NCBI GenBank assembly: GCA_964423615.1
Contig: CAYRFQ010000028.1
Span: forward strand, 24,555 to 88,554
DNA length: 64,000 nucleotides
Direction: 5' to 3'
Source: CAYRFQ01 sp964423615
GTDB taxonomy: Bacteria; Planctomycetota; Planctomycetia; Gemmatales; Gemmataceae
Below the pieces are notes generated by a model, which was given only the letters and a program-made list of their open reading frames with translations, had not been told where the DNA came from and made no database searches. Position numbers and translations under genes: made by a program. This document shows positions 9,328 to 18,324 of the stretch, piece by piece (within the stretch, counting starts at the first letter, position 1; every line of letters starts with the position of its first letter).

Positions 9328-9968
9328 CGACGAACTTCCCATTCCATACGCTCTAAAACTTGGTCAAGGGTCAACTGAGTGGTGTCAAGGACGACGGCAT
9401 CGTAAGCAGGTACCATTGGTGCGATGTCTCTCGATCCGTCACGTGCATCTCGCTCTTTTTGAGCTTCGACGATGTCTTGAAGCAATACTTCTTCACCACG
9501 GTCCTGAAGTTGCTCAAATCGCCTCCTGGCTCTCACCGCTGGATTTGCGACAAGGAAGAATTTACAAGTTGCGTGCGGGAAGACAACCGTTCCTTGATCG
9601 CGCCCTTCGCAGATGATGTCGCGTTCGCGAGCAATTTGGCGTTGGAGTTCACGAAGATGAAGTCGTACGGTTGGGTTAGTCGCCGCTCGGCTTGAGCCAC
9701 TGGTGACTTCCTGGCTGCGAATTAAAGTTGTCACGATTTCCTCATTGAGGAGGACTTGCCCGGTAGGTGGTAACTGAATGGCCATAGTTGCGAGGAGCGG
9801 CTTGATGGCTTCCGTGTCGTCGAGGTGTATTTCCGCACGTAAAGCAGCGAGGGCGACCGTTCGATACATGGCTCCAGTGTCGAGATATTGGAACCCCAAA
9901 CGGTCCGCCAGTCCTCTGGCTGCGCTGCTTTTACCTACTCCTGCGGGCCCGTCGATGGTGATAATCAT
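9291..9968 (-). CDS. cmk: Cytidylate kinase
   Basis: Cytosolic (d)CMP kinase transferring phosphate from ATP to CMP/dCMP in pyrimidine nucleotide synthesis. It starts with the canonical MIITIDGPAGVGKSS P-loop, followed by LGFQYLDTGAMYR, the GRDQGTVVFP motif and RRRFEQL in the LID region. 225 residues, normal for the family. The frame is open upstream to 10166, but 9968 is where homology begins. It is the first gene of a cmk-plsC-deacetylase unit, and its 3' end overlaps plsC. Confidence 0.95.
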   Translation of the reverse strand: MIITIDGPAGVGKSSAARGLADRLGFQYLDTGAMYRTVALAALRAEIHLDDTEAIKPLLATMAIQLPPTGQVLLNEEIVTTLIRSQEVTSGSSRAATNPTVRLHLRELQRQIARERDIICEGRDQGTVVFPHATCKFFLVANPAVRARRRFEQLQDRGEEVLLQDIVEAQKERDARDGSRDIAPMVPAYDAVVLDTTQLTLDQVLERMEWEVRRCGIGSTTTGTS

Positions 9969-10202
9969 GGGAGATGTTAGGTTGTAAAACCCTAATGGAG
10001 ACAGGATCACCAAGTGATCCTTTCGATCTGTCAATCCTTTTCTCGCAAAGAAGTAAAAGGACGTTGAATTTCTCACCTTGTCTTCCTGCGTCCATTTCAT
10101 GTCATCGCATAGAGACAAACAAGAGCGAAAACCGCAATTAAGTCCTAGGGAAAAGTTTCGTTTCAAATGGAACCTGGGTGAGTTTTACCTGGAGTTCAGC
10201 TG

Positions 10203-11378
10203 TTAACCAGGTGGTGTCAAGGTTCTGGCTTCCCATTCAAGGCTTTTTCGGACGTCGGCGATCAATCTAGGGTCTTCGCCCTCGACACGTTTGACGAACG
10301 ACGCGGCTGCTGGTTGGTTGCATGAGAGAGCGTATCGAATGATCCCACGACGAATCAACGGCGACGAGTAATTTTTCTTGTCATAATGCGCCAAGACCTC
10401 TTTGGTCAAATCCCACATTTTCCAACGCCGTAAGTCTCCAATGGCCACATCAGCGAGGTCAGGATCGCGAAGTATGATTTGTAACCCATGCAACACTTGT
10501 GGGCGGTATTTGTGTTCATCAAGGCCGTGGTAAAACCGTAGTACCTGGGCCGTAGAAAATTTTGTGGAGTATCGTAGGTTCGGGTCACTCAACATCGAGT
10601 AAACGAGTTTCCAACCCTCGGTTGGTTCCAGGGCCAGGTACCCACTGAGCAATCCTTGCATGGCTCCACGAGTTCGGGCCGTGGGATTGTTGATCATCTT
10701 TCTAAGGAGCCTGGCATCTTGCTCTCCACCGGCTACTCCGACCAGGAAGGCATAGAGATTGATTCGTTCGGTAGGAGTGGCCTTGTTGGTTAACAAGTCA
10801 CGCAATGGCTGGATGGGGAGTAGTTGGGCAACGTCCTTAACTTCCTGATCGCTAGCCTTCGCGAATTCCAGAAAGGCGTCAAAGGCTATCTCCTGATCCT
10901 CGTGAGCGAAGTATGGAAAGTAAGTTTGAAGTCGAGCGACGGGGGCAAGTTTCGAGAAATATTGGGTCTTCTTGACATATTCGAGCATGGCGGGTGATGT
11001 GACGTAGCGACCGTGATACGGATCTAGTTTCCCTTGGACGATGTCGAAAAAGACTAGGAAACGGGGAGGGGACTTTGGGTCGGGGATGGCCAGGTACCGG
11101 TCCAACAATAACTGCCGTCGTTTACCCAACAAGGCTTTCCCTTTGAGTGCGAACTGAACATAAAAATCTGTCGTTCCCGACCCAGGTCGAGCCGACGGAG
11201 CTGTTGAGAATCTTGGGTTTGAGATCGTGCCCACTGCGACGATCTTGGCTCGAGTGAACTCCGAGCGAATTGTTCTGCGACTTTGCAACGCACCACAAAG
11301 ACTGCAACCGTAAGCCGAAGGCAATACCAGCAGAACCGGATAGATACCCACGAGGAGTAAAGAAACGACGACCCTCAT
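10203..11378 (-). CDS. Secreted CxxC protein, paralogue A (unknown function)
   Basis: 391-residue exported protein: a signal peptide ends near residue 24 (SAYG), immediately followed by CSLCGA. Residues about 40-130 (IVAVGTISNP, TTDFYV, FLVFFDI) are beta-rich and reminiscent of an NTR/TIMP-like OB fold, where an N-terminal Cys-x-Cys or CxxC is usual. The rest is helical and HEAT-like (for example LADVAIGDLRRWKMW, RGIIRYALSC). It is a collinear paralogue of the next gene on this strand (11512-12726). AAGGAG lies 5 nt before the start. I do not recognise a named family; the NTR comparison is inference from pattern only. Confidence 0.8.
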   Translation of the reverse strand: MRVVVSLLLVGIYPVLLVLPSAYGCSLCGALQSRRTIRSEFTRAKIVAVGTISNPRFSTAPSARPGSGTTDFYVQFALKGKALLGKRRQLLLDRYLAIPDPKSPPRFLVFFDIVQGKLDPYHGRYVTSPAMLEYVKKTQYFSKLAPVARLQTYFPYFAHEDQEIAFDAFLEFAKASDQEVKDVAQLLPIQPLRDLLTNKATPTERINLYAFLVGVAGGEQDARLLRKMINNPTARTRGAMQGLLSGYLALEPTEGWKLVYSMLSDPNLRYSTKFSTAQVLRFYHGLDEHKYRPQVLHGLQIILRDPDLADVAIGDLRRWKMWDLTKEVLAHYDKKNYSSPLIRRGIIRYALSCNQPAAASFVKRVEGEDPRLIADVRKSLEWEARTLTPPG

Positions 11379-11511
11379 GACACTCCTTCCTGGTAGAGAA
11401 ACTGAAGCGTGAGAATAGGGGAGGGCTCTTCATGAACAAGTAACGATGTCTTGAACTTCCCTTCCCATTCTGCTACATCTTTTCGAACATCCATGTTGTT
11501 GGCGCGTTCAA

Positions 11512-12726
11512 TTAGCTCGTCGGGAACGCAGCATCTTCGAATTCCAACAGTTTTTCCACTTGTTGCACCTGCTTGAGATTCGTCTGACGTTGCTCGGTGA
11601 TGAACGACTTGCACGCCTTGTTGTATTTCTCGCCTCGAATGGCAAAGCGCAAAATGGCTTTTTTGACGACTGGGATGTTATGACTGGATCGTTTCCAAAG
11701 TCCGAGGATCTCGTCTGAATACTGCCACTGTTTCCACTTGCGTAAGTCATCGATAGCAAAGTCGGCCATATCGTCATGTTCGAGAAGTGCGGCCAAAGAT
11801 TGAGCTAGAGACTTCTTCTCGAACACGTCCGGTCGAGTGGTCCAGAAAAACCGAATGGTTCGCAGTGTTGCGTAGCGGAACATGAATCGCTCCTCTTTGT
11901 TCGACATCACACTGTTTAAGTAGCCTAGGGCTTCTTTGGTCTTTTTGTGCTTGTGTTGTAGCATCAGGTAACCAGCCAACAAACCATCTATGCCGGAGGA
12001 ACGCCGAACTTTACGATCATCGATCATTTTCCGCAAGAGTTTGATATGTTTTTGTTCACCGCAATGGCCAATTAACGAACCATAGAGGCCATACCTATAT
12101 GCGGGAGTTTTCTTGTCTTTAAGCCATCCCGCGATGGTTTTAGCAGGGAGCTTTTCGGCGATCTTTTGGTAGTCTTTGTAATCAGCTTTAGCAAACTCGC
12201 GATAGGCATCGAGTGAGACCAGGTACTCTGGGTCGTTGAGATATTTGAAGCATTCCTGGAGTCGTCGCGAAACGGACTTGTCCTTCAGCGTGGACAGATC
12301 CGCCAAGTATTGATCGACACGTCCACCTTCTTGAAGAACTTCCCCCTTGTAAGGGTCGATGTCACCTTTGTAAACATCGCAAAATAAGATGTATGTTTCG
12401 TTGTTGTTGATTAACCGAGGGATAATTAGGACTTTTTTCGTTTTGCCTTTGACTTTTATGGTCCGAATACCTTTTCCATCTTTGAGGATCGGGTGGGCTT
12501 TCAACACCTGCTCGATTACAAAATCTGTCGTTCCGTTGTCGAGGCCACTCCCGTTTGGTTGAGGATTTGTAAACGAGCCTACCAAAACCATCGAGGCTCG
12601 TTTCAGTTCTTCGAGCAGCGTCGGCCCTCTCTGGTCTTTACAGAATGGGCACGCGTTGGCTTGTCTCTGAGTGAACGCAATGACAATACTGAACGTGAGA
12701 ATGACGAGCAACGTCCGTCGCAGCAT
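11512..12726 (-). CDS. Secreted CxxC protein, paralogue B (unknown function)
   Basis: 404-residue exported protein with a signal peptide ending near residue 24 (QANA) and then CPFCKDQ. The region MVLVGSFTNP, TTDFVIEQVL, YILFCDVYKGDIDPYKG parallels paralogue A, as do the helical repeats (MADFAIDDLRKWKQW, KKAILRFAI). GAGGAG lies about 10 nt before the start. The two genes are 133 bases apart on one strand and probably form a transcription unit arising from tandem duplication. Function unknown. The CxxC directly after the cleavage site could bind metal or be redox active; this is not shown by the sequence. Confidence 0.8.
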   Translation of the reverse strand: MLRRTLLVILTFSIVIAFTQRQANACPFCKDQRGPTLLEELKRASMVLVGSFTNPQPNGSGLDNGTTDFVIEQVLKAHPILKDGKGIRTIKVKGKTKKVLIIPRLINNNETYILFCDVYKGDIDPYKGEVLQEGGRVDQYLADLSTLKDKSVSRRLQECFKYLNDPEYLVSLDAYREFAKADYKDYQKIAEKLPAKTIAGWLKDKKTPAYRYGLYGSLIGHCGEQKHIKLLRKMIDDRKVRRSSGIDGLLAGYLMLQHKHKKTKEALGYLNSVMSNKEERFMFRYATLRTIRFFWTTRPDVFEKKSLAQSLAALLEHDDMADFAIDDLRKWKQWQYSDEILGLWKRSSHNIPVVKKAILRFAIRGEKYNKACKSFITEQRQTNLKQVQQVEKLLEFEDAAFPTS

Positions 12727-12956
12727 GAGTTGTCTCTCCTCGCAGGTGGATATCTTCTGGTGGCGTAATTCTTCTTTGGTATTATCTCAGGAGAATTGGG
12801 TCAAGGGCAAGCGGGGAGAGGGGTGTTCACCAGAATTTTGAGATCGGGCTCAATCGTGTGTCCGCAACGGGCAAGGTTTTATTGGCGACGAAGAAAGTAT
12901 TTCCTTTGGTATTGCCCGAGACGAACACAAATGCACATTCTCGACTGGAACGAAAT

Positions 12957-14069
12957 CTAGTATTCGTAAATCACCGGTGGCTTTTCGAGAGGCTTGACCC
13001 AACTGGCCTCTGGGATAAAGATGTAGGAAGTGTAGGAAAGGTCGCTTTGTCTTTTTTTACGGAACTCGAGTCGACCAACCACTTCGACCCAGTCTTGACG
13101 GCTAATGTCCTCAATCGGCTCTCGGGACACCATGACCGCCTGAAGGGTCTGACTATCCTGGCTACAGCACTGAACACGAATGCGTACAAGCGTAAACACG
13201 TTCGAACTTTTAGATGGGTAGTATTGCCCCACAACTTTGACCAACTTATCTTGATAGCCTTCCCGCAACTGGGGAGTGTAAGATGCCTTCTGCAGTTGTT
13301 TGAACTCTACCGATTCCGAGTCCGACTTGGTCCGTCCATTCGTTCGGAAAGGGTCCGAAAGGATGACAGCCCCTGTCATGGTTGCAAGCTGGGGAGATGG
13401 GTTGAAACCACTCGCCAGGATCGTCAACGCTCGGTCTGCTCCTATGCTTGCCTGTGGAGGTTCATCCACGGTCACACTGGGGAGTCTGGCAGGTAAACCG
13501 AGAAGGTAGAAAATGATGGGTACGAACAAGACTACATAACGCCATGGAGCCCAGGAGTGATCATGGTCATGACCATGCGAATGACTGTGGCCGTGACCAT
13601 GACCATGCGAATGACTGTGGCCGTGACCATGCGAATGACTGTGGCCGTGATGATGATCATGATCGTGATTGTGATGATCATCGGTTTGGCCGTGATGATG
13701 ATCGTGATCATCATCATGATTGTGATGATCATGGGTGTGGCCGTGATGATGATCGTGATCGTGCGAATGATCATGTGCGGCAGTAGGACCGGCCAGACTT
13801 GTCTCTTGCCACAGAGCTATACTTCTGATCGCTACGAACACTACCAACATGATGCCACTCAGCAAGACATAGAGATGAAATTGCGGAGCAAGCATCAAAT
13901 CCAACATCCCTCGCCAAACGAGGTTAAAAGATAGCGTCAGGCAAACCACACCAAAGGCTCCACTAAACCCAATTAGACAGAGTTGGTCCATGAAATAGGT
14001 GTCTTCGCCATCGTGATGGTGGTGATGGTCGTGCCCGTGGTCATGTGCTTGAGTATGACTCTCGGTCAT
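12957..14069 (-). CDS. TIGR03943/DUF1980-type permease-associated protein, His-rich
   Basis: 370-residue membrane protein of the TIGR03943 (YcgQ-like, DUF1980) type, which is habitually encoded beside a DUF318-type permease, as here. His clusters occur at residues 5-19 and 99-171; the second contains 38 His in 73 residues. Predicted helices: about 29-52, 66-88 and 176-194. The C-terminal part (about 280-370) shows the family pattern RIRVQCCSQD and DWVEVVGRL. A role in divalent metal (probably Zn2+) handling is inferred from the His tracts and the ZnuB-type gene in the same unit. GAGGAG precedes the start. It is the last gene of the unit, 18 bases after the permease. Confidence 0.85.
   Translation of the reverse strand: MTESHTQAHDHGHDHHHHHDGEDTYFMDQLCLIGFSGAFGVVCLTLSFNLVWRGMLDLMLAPQFHLYVLLSGIMLVVFVAIRSIALWQETSLAGPTAAHDHSHDHDHHHGHTHDHHNHDDDHDHHHGQTDDHHNHDHDHHHGHSHSHGHGHSHSHGHGHGHSHSHGHDHDHSWAPWRYVVLFVPIIFYLLGLPARLPSVTVDEPPQASIGADRALTILASGFNPSPQLATMTGAVILSDPFRTNGRTKSDSESVEFKQLQKASYTPQLREGYQDKLVKVVGQYYPSKSSNVFTLVRIRVQCCSQDSQTLQAVMVSREPIEDISRQDWVEVVGRLEFRKKRQSDLSYTSYIFIPEASWVKPLEKPPVIYEY
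13546..13773 (-). repeat. Direct repeats encoding the histidine-rich loop
   Basis: Low-complexity DNA inside the TIGR03943 gene. Three exact copies of a 24-bp unit containing ATGCGAATGACTGTGGCCGT occur at 13571-13594, 13601-13624 and 13625-13648, followed by degenerate GATGATGATCATG-type repeats to about 13773. The array is prone to slippage in multiples of three, so loop length probably varies among strains. Confidence 0.85.
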
Positions 14070-14087
14070 GGAAACTCCTCGATCGGC

Positions 14088-15203
14088 TTAGGAAGACGTT
14101 GCTTTGGCCTCGGTTAGTGTTCGCCACGCTTCGGTCGAATACCCGTGTTGATCCCACAAGTAATGAAGGATCATGTTGTATGCGAATATCTGAATGACAA
14201 TCGCGCCGACAATGATCCAGATGAGTCGAACCTTGAAGAGACGGGTCCACATGATGTAGAGTTTGATGTCGAACATCGGCCCAAGAACCATAAAAGCCAT
14301 TTTCGCTGCCGGAGCCCAGGTCTGCGGGAAGTTCGCAGCGACAAAGGCATCGGCCTCGCTGCAGAGACAAAACAGGACCGCAATTCCCATCATGATGACG
14401 ATGGCCAACGGCGCGCTCGATTGAATGTAACTGCCAACGTCAGTTCCTCGAATGACTTGACTTCCAAGGGCAGCGAGCGCGGCCCCGAGGACCAAGAACG
14501 CCATGATGTCCACAAAGTCGTGCAGTGCCGTTTCCGAGATGTTACCGATCCGTTTGATGATTGGTGGCTTGGTGGCACCGACTTCGACGGTGGGTTTACG
14601 GGTTACGATTAGGCTAGGATGCAGAAGAGCGTCTCCTTCTCTTTGGTACATCCATTCGACCAACAAACTCGTCAAAACGGCGGTGGCGAAAGAAATTCCG
14701 ACCCGAAGTAAAACGACAATGAACGGTCCGCCGAGAATTTGGGCCTCTTCGGCTGGATAGTTGAAGGCTACGAAAGTGCTCAGGATGACTATCACGTTGA
14801 TGATGGGACCGCACAGCATATAGCAAACGCAGACGCTGAGTGGGACACCCTTGCGGATCAAACGACGCATGATCGCTATGATTCCGCATTCGCACATCGG
14901 GAAGATCAGTCCCAAAAAGCCACCCACAAAGATCGCTATCACCCGAAACTGTAAGAGACTAGCAACGGGTCGTAGAATCGCACCCGAGACGGTCCCCTGC
15001 ATACCGTCAGGTAATTTCCCCTGGAAAATAGTACTCATGAATTCTTGCGGGACAAACTCTTCAAGAATTCCGGCGATAAGGACGCCAAGGACCACAAAGG
15101 GGAGGGCCTCATAGACGATTGACGTAAAACCAAGAATAAGTTGTTCGGCGTTCACTGGTGCAGGCATCCTGACTGGTATGGTGTTCCCCGGCACTGCATA
15201 CAT
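14088..15203 (-). CDS. DUF318/UPF0718-type permease
   Basis: 371-residue polytopic membrane protein of the DUF318 (YraQ/YcgR-like) permease family. Hallmarks are the first helix with EALPFVVLGVLIAGILEEFVP, the central MCECGIIAIMRRL motif (two Cys in an MCECG turn) and the C-terminal LCSEADAFVAANFP. About eight helices in two halves, with a hydrophilic loop between. Members pair with TIGR03943 proteins and are thought to move ions or small molecules; the Cys/Glu motif suits metal. The start at 15203 lacks a good ribosome binding site; MPAPVNAEQL at 15167 is an alternative. Confidence 0.85.
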   Translation of the reverse strand: MYAVPGNTIPVRMPAPVNAEQLILGFTSIVYEALPFVVLGVLIAGILEEFVPQEFMSTIFQGKLPDGMQGTVSGAILRPVASLLQFRVIAIFVGGFLGLIFPMCECGIIAIMRRLIRKGVPLSVCVCYMLCGPIINVIVILSTFVAFNYPAEEAQILGGPFIVVLLRVGISFATAVLTSLLVEWMYQREGDALLHPSLIVTRKPTVEVGATKPPIIKRIGNISETALHDFVDIMAFLVLGAALAALGSQVIRGTDVGSYIQSSAPLAIVIMMGIAVLFCLCSEADAFVAANFPQTWAPAAKMAFMVLGPMFDIKLYIMWTRLFKVRLIWIIVGAIVIQIFAYNMILHYLWDQHGYSTEAWRTLTEAKATSS

Positions 15204-15261
15204 TGGACATTACGCATCAGCCAGGTGCATTGGTTCGTGAATTACCGTTTATTGTCAGGAG

Positions 15262-16275
15262 TCACCGGTTAGTGGCAACCTTTTCATCAGGTCTCTCGCT
15301 TGGAATCGTTGGGTCTTGACGCCATTGCCGCCTGCGTCCCTCGGAGCGGCCCAAGAAAATCGAGAGAAAGTAGCACCCGACTGCGAGCAAAACAATCGTC
15401 CCCGTCTCGCCAAGATCAAGTCGTTGGCCGGCAGCAGCAGTCCGTTGGCCAATTTCCCAGGCAAGCCATTGTCCTGCTAACCCCACAGTGACCGCAAGCA
15501 CGATCGAAAGCATCATGAGTTGACGGACATTCCGTGCGACGTTGGCCGCTGCGGCTGCCGGCACTATCAACATGGCGTTGATGAGCAAAACTCCAACGAC
15601 CTTGAGACAGACATTCACTACAAGTGCCAGTATTACGATGAAGATGTACTTTAGTGTTCTGACCGGGACACCACGTGATCGAGCCAAGCTCGGGTTGAAA
15701 CTCGCAAAGACCAACGAATTATACAGGAAGATGAGGACAAAGGCTGTGCCGCACGCCAACAACAGCAACTCAAGTATGTCGTGGGGCCCCAGAGTGACAA
15801 GATCTCCGAAAAGAAAGTCTTCCGGCGGAATGTAGGCCCGGGCCCTTCCGGCTTTCAGGAAAATCGCTCCAAGTCCAATCGCACCTGCAAAAAAGACACC
15901 AATAACAGTGTCGTTGGCTTGTGAAGTTTTATCAAGAACATACGCTATGCTTAGGCCCATACAGGTCCCAAAGACAACCATAATCGGAGTGAGCGACCAG
16001 CGAATTGTCTCGCTGTCCGAACTGGCCCCGGTGACGAGCCCCAAAAAGATTCCCAGTCCAACACCGGCAAATGCACAATGGGCCAGGGCATCACTAAAAA
16101 AGGCCATCCGGTTACCGACGACCAAGGAACCTACGAGCCCGCTGATGATTCCCACGAGTATCAAAGCCAAAGCCGCTTCGACACCATCGATGAACGAAAA
16201 CATTGTCCCAGGCAAGTAGGTACCTACAGTTTGGGCAACGAAAGCGACCACATCTCTAACAAGCGATTCGACCAC
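15262..16275 (-). CDS. Metal ABC transporter permease (ZnuB/ABC-3 family)
   Basis: 337-residue integral membrane subunit of the ABC-3 family (ZnuB, MntB, TroC/D), with about eight helices and the conserved FFSDALAHCAFAGVGLG and NAMLIVPAAAAANVARN segments. It would form the channel for Zn2+ or Mn2+ uptake with an ATPase (ZnuC) and a solute-binding protein (ZnuA), neither of which is in the window. The start is GTG with AAGGA 5 nt upstream, 8 bases after the aminotransferase stop, so the two are coupled. Zinc is favoured by the His-rich neighbour, but manganese or iron cannot be excluded. Confidence 0.9.
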   Translation of the reverse strand: MVESLVRDVVAFVAQTVGTYLPGTMFSFIDGVEAALALILVGIISGLVGSLVVGNRMAFFSDALAHCAFAGVGLGIFLGLVTGASSDSETIRWSLTPIMVVFGTCMGLSIAYVLDKTSQANDTVIGVFFAGAIGLGAIFLKAGRARAYIPPEDFLFGDLVTLGPHDILELLLLACGTAFVLIFLYNSLVFASFNPSLARSRGVPVRTLKYIFIVILALVVNVCLKVVGVLLINAMLIVPAAAAANVARNVRQLMMLSIVLAVTVGLAGQWLAWEIGQRTAAAGQRLDLGETGTIVLLAVGCYFLSIFLGRSEGRRRQWRQDPTIPSERPDEKVATNR

Positions 16276-16283
16276 GGTGTTCC

Positions 16284-17702
16284 TTAGGAATGCATGCTTG
16301 CAAGCTCACTACTTGACGGAGCGTGTTCGCGGGCAAGCGGTTCTAGAAGTCGGTTCATCAATGCTAGGGACTCTTTGGCCTGCGTCTCGGTTATCGTTAA
16401 CGGCGGAGCAATCCGGACGACTTTTCCGGCTAACGGACCCAACAAGTGAATTCCTTGGTGGTCTTCGCCCGAATAACAGCTGAGGACAATTTGGTTGGCC
16501 CATTCGTTGGCCGATCGGTCGCTGTAGTCACACGCTTCGACGCCCCAGACCATTCCCCCTTTTTCGCCTCGGACGTAGTTGATGAACGGCAACTGTTTTA
16601 ATGCTATTAGTCCTTCTTCGATGATCGAGGAGACTTTGTTCGTGTGAGCAATAACGTCTCGAGCGGCAAATTCATCGAGCGTTGCCAGCACGCCTGCACA
16701 ACTAAGCGTTGCGGCACTCCAAGTGTCCGATCCTTCCCCGTACCCCAGAGCTCCGATGACTTCACGGAGGCCCACCGCAGCAGCGACGGGAATCCCGTTG
16801 GCAAGCCCTTTTCCAAGCACGACCACATCGGGCTCGATTCCGTACGTTTCGTAAGCAAACAGTTTGCCTGTCCGACCAAAATTCGATTGGATCTCGTCGA
16901 GGATAAAGTTGATATCGTTTTCCCGACAAAATTGTTCGAGGGCTTGCAGATATTGTTTCGGCGGGTGATACGATCCGCCACCACCTAGATAAGGCTCGGT
17001 GATGAGGGTACCGAGGCGTCTTCCGAATTGGTGTTTGAGTTGTTTCAACTCGTGGAGGTAACAACCCACATCGAACGGTTCGTCTCGTTGCGAAACATCG
17101 ATTCGCTCGCACATCGGAAAGCTAATGAACTTCACGCGAGGATCGCGGTCGTGGTCTTGCTCGGTACCTGTGACAGCTCCAGCAAGACCTTTCTTTCCAT
17201 GGAAGCCGTATCGAGTGGCGATGATCATGTCGCGGGCTGGATCGCGAGCAAGTGAACACCACAAGGCCTTCTGGATGGCTTCAGAACCAGACGCTGCCCA
17301 CATCACTTGTTCCATGCGTGAACCGCCAGCACGAGCTCGCATTAGCTCTACGAGCCTGCGTGTCGCCTCTACCTCTGCGTTGGTGACTGCGTTGTAGGCG
17401 GTCAACGTTGTGGCTTCGAAGTATTCTTCGGTGGTGGTCTGGATACTATGATCCCAGCCCATGTACTCGAAAAGTCGTTTCGTCCAAGCGGTCGGGTTGT
17501 GCCCCAGGTTCGCCACGAGGACGCCCGATGAGAAGTCGTACAACCGACGTCCCTCTGGCGTCCAGTGAAAGACTCCCGCGCTTTTGGCCAAAACAGCTTG
17601 GGTCGGAGTGAACGTGCGGAGCGAATGTGGCTCCAACTCCGTCATTAGCTCACGTGTGCTGTTTGACGACTCTTCATGGGAGTGATGAATGGGACTTGGC
17701 AT
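16284..17702 (-). CDS. Class-III PLP-dependent aminotransferase
   Basis: 472-residue fold-type I, class-III aminotransferase (GabT/ArgD/BioA superfamily). The signature FILDEIQSNFGRTGKLFA carries the cofactor-binding Asp, and the Schiff-base Lys lies in VVVLGKGLANGIP about 30 residues later. GSEAIQKAL is the phosphate-binding region. Substrate is not deducible; omega-amino acid or diamine donors are typical. It lies between kptA (33 bases upstream) and the ZnuB-type gene (8 bases downstream). No strong ribosome binding site precedes the chosen ATG. Confidence 0.9.
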   Translation of the reverse strand: MPSPIHHSHEESSNSTRELMTELEPHSLRTFTPTQAVLAKSAGVFHWTPEGRRLYDFSSGVLVANLGHNPTAWTKRLFEYMGWDHSIQTTTEEYFEATTLTAYNAVTNAEVEATRRLVELMRARAGGSRMEQVMWAASGSEAIQKALWCSLARDPARDMIIATRYGFHGKKGLAGAVTGTEQDHDRDPRVKFISFPMCERIDVSQRDEPFDVGCYLHELKQLKHQFGRRLGTLITEPYLGGGGSYHPPKQYLQALEQFCRENDINFILDEIQSNFGRTGKLFAYETYGIEPDVVVLGKGLANGIPVAAAVGLREVIGALGYGEGSDTWSAATLSCAGVLATLDEFAARDVIAHTNKVSSIIEEGLIALKQLPFINYVRGEKGGMVWGVEACDYSDRSANEWANQIVLSCYSGEDHQGIHLLGPLAGKVVRIAPPLTITETQAKESLALMNRLLEPLAREHAPSSSELASMHS

Positions 17703-17735
17703 AAGATGTAGAGCAGGGTAGGGGGTCAGAATGTT

Positions 17736-18317
17736 TCAGTTCCGTTTTCGAAGATACTCGGCTGGGACTTCTTCGACAAGCCAAACGCTGTTTTCGGAGC
17801 AATAAAACACAAACCCTTCGTCGTGCATTTTCTTGGCTGGGATTTCAAAAACAACGGGTTTACCGTGTCGTTGGCCCACAATGGTTGCCGTTTCGCGGTC
17901 CAGCGAGAGGTGTACGTGATGGCGATTCATCTTCTGCAATCCTTGTTCGAGGATCGCAAGAACGTTCTTTTCGGCTGTACCGTGGTACAGCACTTCGGGG
18001 GGCTCAGCGGGCGCGAGCTGCAAGTCAATCGGCACACTGTGACCCTGGTTGGCTCGAATCAATGTTCCCGTCTCGTCGAACGCGAATCGCTTCTTCTCGT
18101 TGGTTTCCACGACGGTGACGAGTTCCAGCCGACTGATGGGAAAACCGTTGTTGGCTGCTGCGTTGAGTAATTCCTCGATGACCACCCACCCACCTGGCTT
18201 GAGGTTCAGTCCAAGTTGCTCGGGCTGGTGTCGGAGGCATTTACTCAAGTATTTGCTGACCTGAACCATGCGTTTCTTCGCGTCATTTCTTTCGTCCGAT
18301 TTGTTGGATGGCTTCAT
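17736..18317 (-). CDS. kptA: RNA 2'-phosphotransferase (Tpt1/KptA)
   Basis: 193-residue Tpt1/KptA enzyme, which removes an internal 2'-phosphate from RNA by ADP-ribosyl transfer from NAD+. The family motifs are present in order: SKYLSKCLRHQPEQLGL (Arg-His of the active tetrad), VLYHGTAEKN, HHVHLS and KPVVFEI, with the remaining Arg residues between. In eukaryotes it completes tRNA splicing; in most bacteria no such substrate is known and its role is open. The frame is open further upstream, but MKPSNKSDERN at 18317 is the first start that avoids overlap with the preceding gene, 7 bases away. It appears to be the second gene of a six-gene unit. Confidence 0.9.
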   Translation of the reverse strand: MKPSNKSDERNDAKKRMVQVSKYLSKCLRHQPEQLGLNLKPGGWVVIEELLNAAANNGFPISRLELVTVVETNEKKRFAFDETGTLIRANQGHSVPIDLQLAPAEPPEVLYHGTAEKNVLAILEQGLQKMNRHHVHLSLDRETATIVGQRHGKPVVFEIPAKKMHDEGFVFYCSENSVWLVEEVPAEYLRKRN

Positions 18318-18324
18318 GGGAAAG

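Noticed and set aside
13557..13934. Plus-strand frame rich in Met/Ile/Val and one rich in Asp/His/Arg opposite the His-rich loop
   Set aside because: Both are simple translations of the ATG/GAT-type repeats on the other strand; the TIGR03943 frame alone has domain support.
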